In this document: positions 11,501-24,500 of the stretch, in pieces | Layout: every line of letters starts with the position of its first letter | How positions within the stretch are numbered: the stretch's first letter is position 1 | Assembly: GCA_025618425.1 (NCBI GenBank) | Contig: CM046846.1 | Location: forward strand, 215,269-279,268 | DNA: 64,000 bases | Direction of reading: 5' to 3' | DNA from: Heliocidaris tuberculata | Taxonomy: Eukaryota > Echinodermata > Echinoidea > Camarodonta > Echinometridae | The notes under the pieces: model-generated | Database searches by the model: none | Told to the model about the DNA's origin: nothing | The model's input: only the letters and a program-made list of their open reading frames with translations | Program-made: the position numbers and the translations under genes

Positions 11501-14500
11501 GTCAGACTGCCCACCTGATAACTTTTGACAGAAAAAAATAGATTGTCCCCCCTTTTAGACCTTCTTTTTTTTTTTCTTTCTTTTTTTTATTTTGCTTGTC
11601 AGAAAATTCTGTACCCCATAAAATCTGATACCACCCCCACTGAGCGACTTTTGGAGGGCTGGCGAGAGGAAAAAATACGGATCTACCTTTTCATACTTAT
11701 ACTTTTTTTTGGTTTTTTTGTTGCTTTTCAGAGAATTATAGAACTAAACATCTGATAACCCCCCCCCTCCACTGAGCGAGTTTTGGACGGCTGGCGAGAA
11801 GAAAAAAATACAGGTCTCCCTCTAAGCAGAATTTGACAGTTGACAAAATTTTCTCCCCCTGTAAAAAATCCTGGCTCCGCCACTAGGCATCGAGCTCTGT
11901 TTGTCTCTTCTCACATCCTCATCTTCCAATAATATTTCTTAATCAACTCTTGCTCATATTCATTTGCATAGGACTATCAACGTCAAGGTAATGATGGATA
12001 ATTCAGACAAACCAAATAAGTTGGACAGAAATTCCACATTTATTCAATGAAATATTTTTATTACATATTATCAACTACATGTAGGGTCTACTGTATTAAA
12101 CACCAGAAAATTTTGTACGCATTTAATGTTTCGTGAGTGGTAAATTCATACTCGTGAAATGTTTCATGCTGCGAAATCACTAAATAATTGACATGACAGA
12201 AAATTTCTGAATTACCTTAAGTATGTTGCTATAAAAATGGCTGTCAATGATAATTTTTGAAAGTTTCATGTCGCAAATATTTTTAGTTTTACAGTAGATT
12301 TAGTCTCAATGGGTCTAATACTGCACTGGCGGATTTAGGGGAGGTGTGCACAACTTCCCCCACCTATTTGAACCCCAAGTGAAATAGATTAGATCTGTAG
12401 AGTGCAGACATCTATACATAAGTACTAAGTAAACAACTCATGCAAAACAGTATTACCAACTTTAAAGGAGAGATGGGAGTGAGCCTTTGCAAGGGAGCAA
12501 AGCAATCATAGTAGGACATAAAATAAAATGATTTTAAACAAATTCTATAAATATCATATAGGGAACAATGGGTAGGAGTTCATCAAACTCAATTTGTGCA
12601 TTTGATGGATCTGAGTAATACGTGGGAAATCAAATGTGATTTTTTTTTTCGCACCCTGTACATGTACATGTCCAGTGAATTAAACTTTTTTAATTTTGTC
12701 GGCACTCTAGCTTCATGGGCAAAAAGTTACAAGGACAAAAAGTTACAAGGACAAGAACAATTGTATGTGTATATTTCACACTAATTCCAAGCACAAGCAG
12801 TGGCGGATCCAGGAATTTGAAATGGGGGGGGGGGGGGGTGTGTGCCAGCGGCGACGGAACAGAGGGTGTGGGAGGGGGGGTATCCCCCCTCCCACAGCAC
12901 AAATCACAAAAGAGAACAATTAAAAGGGGGTGCGCGCCCCTGCCACCCCTGCCTGGATCCGCCACTGATAAGTATCTCAATGACAAAAAGAATGTACTCA
13001 AAATCTGGAATTTCTTAACTGCTTAATGTTTTAAGGTGAGGGCTGGAAAATATGAAACAGCCAGGTTAACTGAAGAGGTGAGCACTCAAAGCCCTGAGAA
13101 TACGAAATCCAAATGGGTGAAAAAAATTATCACCCTCATTTGAGACCAATATGACAAGCAGGAGGGACTTCTTTAGAATAGCAATTCAAACCCCCCCCCC
13201 CACCAGAAAAACTTCTTGCCACTGAAGTTCACCGTACACTATGAGATCGACTGTGATTCGAGTTTGACAACAAATCGTAATAGCATTAGACATGGACATT
13301 TTAATAAATGAATGTATAATCTACCTCATTCAGGTCCTGAACAATGATATATACAGTGCGTCCCAGAAAAAACGAAACCCTAAAACAAAGGATTAATTTG
13401 ACCAAACTATAGGCTATACGGTTATAATAATTGTTTTCTTACAAAGTTGAAGTAATATGCTTTCATTTGATACCTTGATGGCATCCATCCGTACACGCAT
13501 CACTGAGTACTGTTGTTTTGAAAATGGCATGTCAAAACCCACTTGTGCCAGATTTTAGTAAAACTGTGGGATCACATTAAAACATGGTCAGATGAAAATG
13601 TAACCTTTTTAAACATAAAAGAAAAGTGAGGCAGCATGTTTGGAATTGAATTCATATTGTGATTCATGGACAACCATGTCCAGGTGGTGTGATCAGGTGG
13701 TGTGATAAGGTTGCTTAATCTTTTGTCCTTCCCAAGTTATGAATTATGGATTAAGTTGAGACATCATGCCAATGCAAAGGAGAATATATTCACAGATGAA
13801 TAACAGTGTTGTCCTTAGTTTATGCAAATATGAATGCTCCTGATGGGTTAAGCCAATGCACTGGTATAAGTTACATAAGCAGCAACATGGTGCAACTAAC
13901 AACCGAGCAACAAGTGTTTGTGGTAACTAAATTCCACGAAACCGGGAGTATCCGGGCCACTCAGGAAGCATTTAGGGATGCCTTCCCAGATAGAGATGCA
14001 CCGTCCAAATCAACCATTTGGCTCAATGTCAAAAAATATCAAGACCATGGGACTAGTCTCAATCGAAATAAGGGCCAGTCTGGTAGGAGAAGGACGGTGC
14101 GAACTGCTGGCAACATTGCTGCAGTTGCCCGTCGTCTCCAACAGCACCCAAGGGAAACAAGCGCTAGAAGGAACACTCTTGGATTATCCCACTCCTCCTT
14201 TAGCCGCATAACGAGGTTAGACCTACACTTTCACCCATATCGTATGTGCATACGCCACCAACTCCTACCTGCTGACTTTGGGAGAAGGCAGGTATTTGCT
14301 GAGTGGCTATTAGCCCGTTGTCAGAGGGACGCAAGATTTCTGGAGTCTTTTGCTATTGGTGATGAAGCTGCATTCGCTATGAACGGAGAAGTGAACAACC
14401 ACAATATTGTTGAATATGCACCTGCAGGACATCCCCCAGCATTCAATTTCGAAACAAACATGAGTCGTGAGAAAGTAACAGTATGGATACTCATGTGTGG

Positions 14501-17500
14501 AAACGGTGTAATCATCGGACCTTTCTTTTTCGAAAGAACTGTCAATGGTCAAGCATACTTAGACATGATAAACCAAGAAGCCGTGCCACAATTGCAATTG
14601 CATTTCGAAAGACAAGAAAACGGTGTTTTCCGACATTTGTGGTGGGCACAGGATGGTGCGCCTGCCCACCGACTTGTCGAAGTCAGGAATCGCCTCCAGG
14701 AACTTTTCAGGGACAGAGTGGTTGCAGTGAATCATCCTGTTGAGTGGCCTGCTAGATCCCCAGATCTAACTCCTTGTGATTATTTCTTGTGGGGGCACTT
14801 AAAGAGCAAAGTTTTCACCACTCCACCGGATAACATTCATGATTTGCGAGCGCGAATTCAACAAGAGGTGGATGTCCTACGTGATGACCCTGCAATGGTT
14901 AGACGTGCTGTCTCTGATATGCGTCGCCGCTGTGACCTTTGTCGCGCAAGGGGAGGAGGACATGTAGAAGGTGTCGGCGTATAATCAATGTAAGTGCTGA
15001 ATACTTAATACAACCTGATAAAAATCTTCTCTCTTATGTTTTAAAATGTTACATTTTGTATCTGACTATGTTTTGATGTGATTTCTTTGTTTCCCCCAAA
15101 TCTGGCACAAGTGGGTTTTGACATGCCATTTTCAAAACAATAGTACTCAGTGATGCGTGTATGGATAGATGCCATCAAGGTATCAAATGAAAGCATATTA
15201 CTTCAACTTTGTAGTGAATCAATTATTATAATCGTATAACCTATAGTTTGGTCAAATTAATCCTTTGTTTTAGGGTTTCGTTTTTTCTGGGACGCACTGT
15301 ATAATGAACATAGGATCTTGGTGTGGGCCATATACATGTACAATGAATAAGTGCCTAATCAGTTTAAAATTGTAGATAACTGTATTGCTCTGACATCACT
15401 AGGACTCAGAGCCGATTTGGCCTTTCCTCTGACTACAGAAAGCTTGCAATAGGCAGTTTTTTAAATTTTACTAGGACTATTCCCAACCTCAATCAAAACT
15501 ATTTCATATGTTTATGATGTTTGAATAAGAGGAACTCCTCACAAAAAAGGGGTGCATGAAAAAGGCAGACCAAGCTAAATGACTTGTCACATTTCTCTGA
15601 TAACGATGACAATAAAGGTAATCATTGCCGATGACGATAAAGGTAATCATTGCCAAATCGCCCAAGCGTTATTTATGTGGAAAATGAATACATTGTAGGA
15701 ATTCTTCTGTGGTAGGTCAGACTTCTCCGATATATGGTAACAGGGAGTCAATCGTTATTTTTCGGATGGGGGGAGGGGGGCAAGACAGCCTAATGGTACC
15801 CTTCTTGATGTTTTTAACACCTCTTAATTACCAGCTTCTCCACGGTTACATGAAGCAGGACAAATTAGAGAATTTTTGCGCAGAGTGCACAGCGAAATTG
15901 CAGTCTGATGTGTAATATTTTTTGTGGAGGGAGGGGGGGGGGGGATGCCCCCCACTACCCCATGATCAACATCCCTGTATGGTAATGAATCACCCTCTCA
16001 GATTTTATCGTGCAGGTGGAATCACTCAGCCACCGATATTCCTGAAAGCCAATTGTTTTTTGCTCCCTCGATGTGACGTTAGTTCAGAAGAATCATGTGG
16101 GCAGTCTCAGTTGTGCTTGATTGACAGAACCCCACCGATTTTTATTGGTCAGATGTGACCACTTTTGTCATCATCGTTATAGGTATATTTCATATGCGAA
16201 TACATTATCTTTATTGGACAAATGTGACCAGCCCTTTATGCCTCTTCCTCTTACCCTCCTCCAAAAGAAATAAAAATGTGTTTTAATGAAAATAATTCAA
16301 ATAGTAATAAAAGCCTACCGAGCATTTCTAAAAGTGGGTAGGGGGCCCAAGTGCGAGGACAAGCCCATTACATTGTACAGTAGAATCTCGGTATAAAGAG
16401 TTTCGTTATAACAAAATTCCTGATGTAACAAGGTGATTTTGCTTGTCCAAAATCTTCATGTTCTTTTGTTTCTGGTCCCAAGGAACTCGTTATAGTGATT
16501 TTCCACTGTACTTCATAAACAATAAAACAACACTTATCTACTGAAAAAAGTAGACACACTACACCTGTATAACACAAGGTCTAAAGACAACAATTGTTCT
16601 GTGATATTTCCAACATGCAGTGAATTACTGATGTACTGATGTCAATCCCAAATGTAGCACTACAAGCATTCCAAGATTTAACCAATTTGTAACATTATCT
16701 AATCTTTGACAAAATAAAGCTCATTCCAAATTCCATGAAGCAAATGTTTGATCTACCAAGATGTGAGAAAGTACGCATACTGGGTATCTACATAAAAAGT
16801 GCACGCCTCAAGAAATAGACACATCTACAGAGCTTCGCCTTTATTTTGTTGAGCTTTTACTGTGTTGTTTTAGTTGTAATTTCCCTAGGAGAAGTAGTGC
16901 TAATAGCAACTCTTGCAGCTCTTGGTCATACCCATCGATGTTGGTATTTTCTGCGTAAAGTAGTCCTACATCAACGCCTGGATCCACATAGGTGTGCTCA
17001 GTTACCGTTCCCTATTCACTCTTCATACCAGTGGATGAATGAATGCAGAGACAGGCACCTGTGGCATACTGAAAGGTCTCCTGGCACAACTTGCTCGAGC
17101 ACAACGTATGAATTGCATCATGTCCTTCATCAGGAGGGATGTCTGGATAATTTAACAAGATAAAAGATCTGAAAAGAAATGTTAAACATTTACCCAGAAA
17201 ATTATTTTACTTTGTCCTGTAAAATATGTATTTGTAACAACTATGTATTAGATCCCATGCTTAGCAGGTAATTCAACATTTGCTCCTTCGATAATTACTT
17301 CAGTGAGAATAATAACAAAGATTTAAAGCAAGTGTTATGATTTCGTTATTGGTTCAGGTGAAGGCTACAGTTCAATTTTAGGGTAAAGGTTATGGTTAAG
17401 TTTAGCATTATAATTTATTGTAAAAACAATTGTTGTCTAAGCAAATATGATATTTCGCAGTTAGCATTATAAATATTGGTATTTAGTAAGTGTTAAAAAT

Positions 17501-20500
17501 ACTCACCATGAAAGGACTAGAAGTGCAGAAAGTAGACACTGGAGCACTTCCTATATAAAGCTGAGCAAGTGACGTGGGCTATGGTCCATCTTGTTGGCTA
17601 AAAACAAACATATTTCCTTAAAGTTAGCATAAACTCCTCATAAAACTAAAAAAGAAAAACAAAACAAAACAAAGCAAGGACAAACACGAGACTGTACTGT
17701 TCTTAGTTAATAATTTTCATTGCTCTATAATAAATGCACAGTTTAATTTATATTCTATAACTTTTCTTAGTTCATGATTAATATAACATTCTTTTGTTTA
17801 CACTTTAATTTCAATATCGTATAGCTCAGAGGAATGAAAACAAATAGTTTAGAGACGCATTTGAAAGCCTAATTTTTAGACATGGCATATAATATAGGTA
17901 GATGTAATGTCCTGGATGTGAAAAATGGGATCTTAAACTGATGAATGAAGTTCTTGCAATTACATGCACAGGCCTTAGACCCAGGCCTGAGATTCTGTTG
18001 CACTGCTGTCAAAGTGTTGAAGAACTATTTTGATATTTGCATGACAGCCAGATTACATGGAGCCCCCAAGTTAATTTTTTCTTATTTCTTTCTCTTTTAT
18101 TTATTTATTCACACATTTTTTTGTTTTTGTTTTTGTTGGGGGGGGGAGGGGGGGAGGGGTCGTTATGTAATTGTTATATTCAAAATTGTTTTACCACAAT
18201 CAGCTAGAAGACTGCTGTTATTGGTTTTCAACAATTCAACGTTCTCCATGTTGACATGATCATCTGTTGGTTGGTCTTCCACCAATCGACTTCCTCTCTC
18301 AATATAGTAACAGCCGTGACCTGATTATCCATTGGTTGGTTTCCCACTATTAGACGTTATCAACCCACATCGTAAATTGTCTATCCACTGAATATCCAGT
18401 AGGAAAAAAAAATACACAAAGCAATACTAGGTCAAGTATGTCATCATATATATTAAACAGAATAATTTCACAATGCATTATCATCACTGTAATTGAAATG
18501 CAAGGTCTTGAATTATAGCGAAGATATATGTACATAATTTCTTTGAATCTCACACTTAGGTTTGCCAGTAGGTACTGGTATATTTTCATAATAATCACTG
18601 CCGTCTGCTGATGAACTGGCACCCTCATTTACATTCAGGGGCGTCACTAGAGGGGGGGGGTGTGGGGGGTGTGACACCCCCACTCAACATCGCTATCGGC
18701 AAATGCGCTACCTCTGTCGCCAAAAAAAAAAAAGGAGGGGAAAAAGGGAGCAGGAAGAGGAAAGGGAAAAGGTGAGGAGAAAAGAGAAAGGTGAAGAAAA
18801 AAAAAACATAAAAACAGAAAGAAAAGAAGGAAAGGAAAAGGGAAGGAAAGAAAAAGAAGAAAAAACTGTCCAATATTTTTGCTCACTTGCTTCGCTTGCT
18901 TGAAAACACTGGAATGTTAATATGTGACCGCTCACGACGAAACCAGGCGGAAGTCGCAAGTGGTACTTGTCTATATATAGCGTGTTTTAGTGTAAATGTC
19001 ATTTTTCCCCCAAATTTCTTTTTTTACGTATTTGGATTCTTTAATGATTCATTTGCCACTTCCCAAAATTTGAAGTCAAAATACTAAGTATAAGTACCTG
19101 AAAACTGTGTTTGTATTTACCCTTTCCAAAACGCTTCATTAGGATTTTGGTTTTCGAAAATTTACATTGCTCGCTCGAGCGATCTTTGCACACCTCTCTT
19201 TTGTTGCTAAGGCGGCGTGGCCTCGTACGCCGGATGACGTAATCTTCAGCCTGACGGCTTAGCGCGTTGTGATTGGTCATGCGTGGTACACCTACTTGTC
19301 ATGTAAATAGGTACCTGAATATGCATGACCGGTGGGGGCATTCAACTTGAAATCTTTGAATTATATTCTTTATAAAATCAAATCGTCCTTTTCTGTAATG
19401 AATTCGTTTTACAATCCATTTTTTTTTTGTTTCACTTGTAAGACAAATAAGAAAGTCAGTCGCGGTATAAAGCTCATTATTGTACCCTTTCTCTTTATCC
19501 ATTTACTTAATAAAGCTGTAGGTATATAGTTTGTTTTGTTCATGCATTAGAGCGAGGTCGCAACGTAGCCTAGCGGAAAAACTATTCGGGAAATAATCAT
19601 ACCGGGCCCGCTTTCAAATATCTGCCAAACTTATTGGCCCCCTCTTGCAGTTTTTCTTCTCTAGACGCGGCTGTGGACACGATGCTTTCCTGCCTTTTGC
19701 TCCTTTGTTTCCTTTCTCTGCGGCTTTCTAATGATAAAGCGCAGGATTCACTTAAAATGGCACTATGTTACTGATTTTTGTCTGATGGTCTTCATTTATT
19801 CTTCTTACTAGTTAATCCTGGCATTTTAAAGAGTTGGGAGCTTTCCTACAAGGTGTAGGTCAAAAAGCAACACAGGCCCCAATGTTTATTGATTTTTTTC
19901 CCTTCTAAATCACGCACCTGTACACATTGAAGTTGATGAACTATTCCCTGCCTTTTGCTCTCTTGTTTCTTTTCTCTTTGCTTCCTAATGGTGCAGTATA
20001 AAGAGCAGGATGCACCTTAAACGGCGCTATAATAATGATCTTTTGTTTGATGATCTTTCTTTGTCACTCTAGATAACATGTTTATTTTTAAAATCTCTAC
20101 AAGTTGCTATTTTCTTAAGAGATGTGCTTAAAGAGTAACAGGCCCGATACAATTTGGGGCATAAAAATTTCCCATACAAGGGGGTTCATAATTCAGAAAG
20201 TGAAACAGAGCTCATTTCATAATTCCGAACATTTCTTGTATTATTCCAAAGGTTCATTATTCCTGAGGTTCGTTATTCCGAAGCTTCGTTTATCCTGAGC
20301 TCTGGGGTTCTAATTCCAAAAATGAAGTATATAGTGTTCGTTATTCCAAAGGCTCGTGATACCGAAAATTAAATAAGAAAATGAAAAGATTCTACTGCAT
20401 TTTCGGAAATTATGAACCTTTGGGGTTATGAACTCCATTTAATTTTCGGAAATAATAAACCTATTCCAATTTCGTAATAACGAACCTTCGGAATATCGAA

Positions 20501-21516
20501 CCTTTCGGAATTATGGAACCTCGGAAAACGAACCTTCGGAATTATGCAACTTAAAAAAAAACCCACCAAAATTACTGTTTTTTTGTTTGTTTCCTGAATC
20601 AAGCATCAGTATAAACTTTAAACTTGACATTGTGCTTCCCTTCTTTTTGTCCTCTTTTTGAAGCTAAGTTGTTTTTTTTTTCCACTTCACTTTCTACTTC
20701 GTGGAATAATAAAAGTGGAATGAATTTCAACAGCGCTATAAAATTGGTCTTTCGTTTTATGATCATCCTTATTTTCTTCACGCTAAATAGCCACTTTTCA
20801 TTATTCTCACCCGTTAACATTAAATCGCTCTTGACACACTGTTTTCGTGGATTTTGTTCTCTTTTTGAAAGCCAACTGTTTTCTTCTCTTCACATCTCCT
20901 AACTCTTTTCAAGCTAAACAGAGAATGTAACACAAGTTGGAACACCGCTATGATATAAACAGATCTTTTGTTTGACGCAATATCTGCACTCTATGTAGTC
21001 AACTTCAGCTTTCTTAAAATAATCTGCCGCTTTCTTAAAAGAGTTCCCTAGTTACCTAGTACATGTCCAGACGATTCTTTTATTTTGATCTCTTTTTCAA
21101 ATTACTACGCTTTCTGTGACATGGAATGGTGGAATTAGTAGCCCTATAAACAGCACGATAATCAATTAGATCTTTTTTCTTTTATTTCATTTTTTGCTTT
21201 ACACGTATTTTCATCAGGTACAGAAGATTATCTCCTCTTTATAAAATCAATTTGCTTTAATATATAAGAAGAGAAAAACAAAGCTTGTTTTCTTTTCATG
21301 CACCCGAGACGACTTGACTGTATAATTGCAAATGACAAAGTCCAACAAAATGTTTAGAGATTTCTTAAACAAAGAGTAACTCTTGGAGGGGATGGATGTC
21401 AGAATAGGAAGGGCACCATTAACTTTCGAAAGTGGGTTTTCTTCACCAAGAATTGGCATTTAATCGGTGAAATAAAACACCTGTCTGCCTAAATTAGATA
21501 AAGAAATAGTCGACCT

Positions 21517-21554
<38 letters not shown>

Positions 21555-24500
21555 GGGGGGGGGGGTATTAATCATTTGCTTTATATGCCAAACAGTATCG
21601 TTTCTAACTCCTGAGATTTCCTTTAAAATGAAAAGGGTATTTTAAAAGCTCTGTGCGTGTTTTAAATATTTGATTTAATTTTCTTTAATCCGAAAAGTAC
21701 ATTATTGCTCAAAGTGACTTATGTCTTGTAAAGGGGCATTTTCTTATTTTTCAGAGTGCGCCTTTTTTAAGCATCATGAAGGTTGCTCAAACAAAATAAC
21801 GGGGAATTATGTTACTTTTTAAGTGCAATAAACGCCCCCCCCACACACACACACACGATCTCTCTCTCTCTCTCTCTCTCTCCCCCCCCCCCTCTTTTTA
21901 GGGGGTGTATTGGTCGATTGCTTCACTTGCGAAACAATGCAACATGCAGTTTTGAATGGGTAAGGTGGAATTATAGTTAAATAGAACATACCCTGACCAC
22001 GCTGACGGGCCCAGTTTGAAAACAATGCCCCCTATGCCTCTCAGCGTTATTGATTCTTGGTTTAAAATGAACAAAAGGAGCTCTTTTCACCCCCACCCTC
22101 CCGCTTAAATGCGTGTCTTCTATTGTTCTTCTCCAAGGGCAGGACAATTGATACGGATTCTTATAATGCTGGTTAAGTTTATGAAGAGAGTTTAAAGGAT
22201 CTGAATTCTTTACATGGGCAATATGCATGCATTGGCTGTGATAACTCCTTGTCCTTGCCACCTGCTCGCGCTTTATCGTACAATGATTTATTGCGAAACC
22301 AGAATCAGCGTTTTGAAACAGTTATGAAACACAGTCTGAAAACGATGTATTATGATCCCTGAATTCTCTTTTCTCTATGCAAATTATAGCTCTGCTTCTT
22401 TTTTGTGACTTTTGTAATTGTGATTCGGTGAAAAAAAAAGCTCAAGGTACATCTGCGTTTTGAACTAAATGGGTATCAACATGCTGATTTGTGGGACGTG
22501 ACTAGCCTTTATTTAATTTTGTTTAATCTTCAAAATGTCCAGGGGAAGCATCATATCATCAAAGTCACACCTTCCTCTCTGCTCCCAAACTTGAATTTGA
22601 TCACTTTAGTTTCTTTTGCGTTCATAATTGTATAACGTAAAACCTTTAAATAATGAACATTACACATTAAAAAAAAAAAAAAAAAAAAAACAATATAGGT
22701 AATCTGGCCAACGAGAGATACATGTAGCAATCGCTTTTGTTATTATTCTACGGTAAAGTATATGATTTCCCATTCGCGATATTGTCAGAATGTCGGCCTA
22801 TATCAGCCTGTTTTTTAATTTGTTTTCAACGTTCATAAAATTATTTCATATGATATTAAACAATTCATCGCCATCAGCATGATGAAGTCTCTTTTCAAAA
22901 TCCAATTATTTTTAATTCAGTAGGACAATCAGTCACTTTCGCTTCGCGGCTAGTTTTAAGAAGCCATGATGGTATAATGGAGAATGTGACAGAATTTTAT
23001 GGAAAACGGAATGAGCGTCTGACCTTTTTTTTTTTGTGAACGTAATATTTCTATTAAAGTCGAAAACTCCTGAGATTTCCTTTAAAATTGTTTTCCTTTC
23101 TTCTTCTTTTAGCTTGATTAATACGTGTCTAAAATATCATACATTTAAAGTTTAAAGAGGTGCATTTTTCTATTTTTTTTTTCCTCCAAAGGGTCCATTT
23201 TATTTTAGCATTGTGAAGGATGCGAAAACAAAATAAGACGGGGGAGGGTCTTGAAGTCTACGTAATACTTGTTAAGTGTAGTTTTAACATGTTAACAATA
23301 TAAATTTGGTAATTTCGATATTACGATTTCTAGTCACAGGTGAAATAGAATAATGCTCCGTAAATGCAACTACATGCACATGTAACAATATTGCTCCGTT
23401 CGCCCCCCCCCCCCCTCTCTCTCTCTCTATCTATTTATCTCTCCCTTTCTGGGGTGGGGGTATTAATTGTTTGCCTCACTTGCCAAATAATACATAATCC
23501 TCATTTGTAATCATGCGGTTGTTGAATGAGTGAAGGTGAAGAGATCCTGCCCTTGCGAGCCCGCTATGAGGATATTATCCCCAAGCTTCTCGGCGCTATT
23601 TTGCTGTTGATTCTTGCATTGAAAATGAACAAGAAGGAGCCTTTTTTCCTATGCATTTTTCACCCCCGCCCTCCCGCTAAAATGCGTTTCTCGTTCTATT
23701 CATTCTCAAGAGGCAAGACAAGATTTATTCCAATTTTATTCATGGTGGTTAAGTATACGAAAAGAGTGTAAAAAATGGTTTCTAAGTATGGACAACGATT
23801 GCGTTTGCGGCGTCACAAATCCACCTTCAGGTCCGCGGCTAAAAGTCAACAAAAACCCGCGCAATGGTCAGCCCTGGGTCAGCCATTGACCAATGAATGG
23901 AGCGAGCCTGTCACGTGACAGTGTTCCGCTTGAGTAATTTCTTTTTGTTTGCACACGGCTCGCTACTCTGTTTCATGCTCGAGAGGGCAAGTTCAAGGGG
24001 GAGCGTTGCTAAGGAAGTTTCGAAGCGGGTCACGCTGAATTTCGCACCCCCAGCTTTTGCTTCGCACCCAAACTTTGAATGCGATTTTCTCCGTTATTTA
24101 GATTTCTATTCTGATACTCTCCGTGTTTTTAATCGCTTTTTACAATGACTTCTACTTGAGCAAAATAGAGTTGTTATACATCATTTTAAAGCTTATGAAC
24201 CAGAGATTCTGGAGGATGTAAAATTAGACTTTTTGATTTTTGCGACTTCCGCCTGAAACCGTCGTGCAGGGTCACATATTCGTTTCAAAATGCGCCCTCC
24301 TTCGGCAATGGGATGTCCTTTCCTCTGACTACAGTCACAAACATTTCTGGTTTATAGTAGATTTTCTAGATCTTATTATCAGGCCGATGCCTATGGAATG
24401 CCCTACATAAAGATGGATCTTGGTTAACTCGGCACTAGGGCGAACTCGGCCTTGGCGGAAAATCGCGGCTGAGTGAGCCCAGAGTTGAATTGACTGCAAA

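Larger units (their letters stand above)
13352..15301 (+). mobile_element. Mariner-like DNA transposon, DD41D type, apparently complete
   Basis: Terminal inverted repeats of 204 bp (13352-13555 and 15098-15301) begin TACAGTGCGTCCCAGAAAAA. The outer 60 or so bases are identical and the whole arms about 95% alike. The element is flanked by TA on each side (13350-13351, 15302-15303), the Tc1/mariner target duplication. A single long uninterrupted transposase frame lies between the arms. Arms this long are unusual for classical mariners, whose ends are about 30 bp. Confidence 0.92.
18920..24279. mobile_element. 5.4 kb segment bounded by about 40-bp inverted repeats (candidate non-autonomous transposon)
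   Basis: The left end ATATGTGACCGCTCACGACG and the right end (reverse complement ATATGTGACCCTGCACGACG) continue as matching inverted repeats through AGGCGGAAGTCGCAA, about 40 bases with about 5-7 mismatches. Between them lie diverged tandem units (19680-21200) and a duplicated block (21500-23775). No transposase frame is visible. Alternatively these are two independent solo copies of a short MITE end. Confidence 0.5.

Noticed and set aside
16846..17163. 105-residue plus-strand frame beginning with a hydrophobic segment
   Set aside because: No recognisable domain, no paired splice sites or neighbours; left unannotated.
18625..18959. F/S/P-rich and K/E-rich frames around 18625-18959
   Set aside because: Purine-only tract readable in several registers; low complexity.
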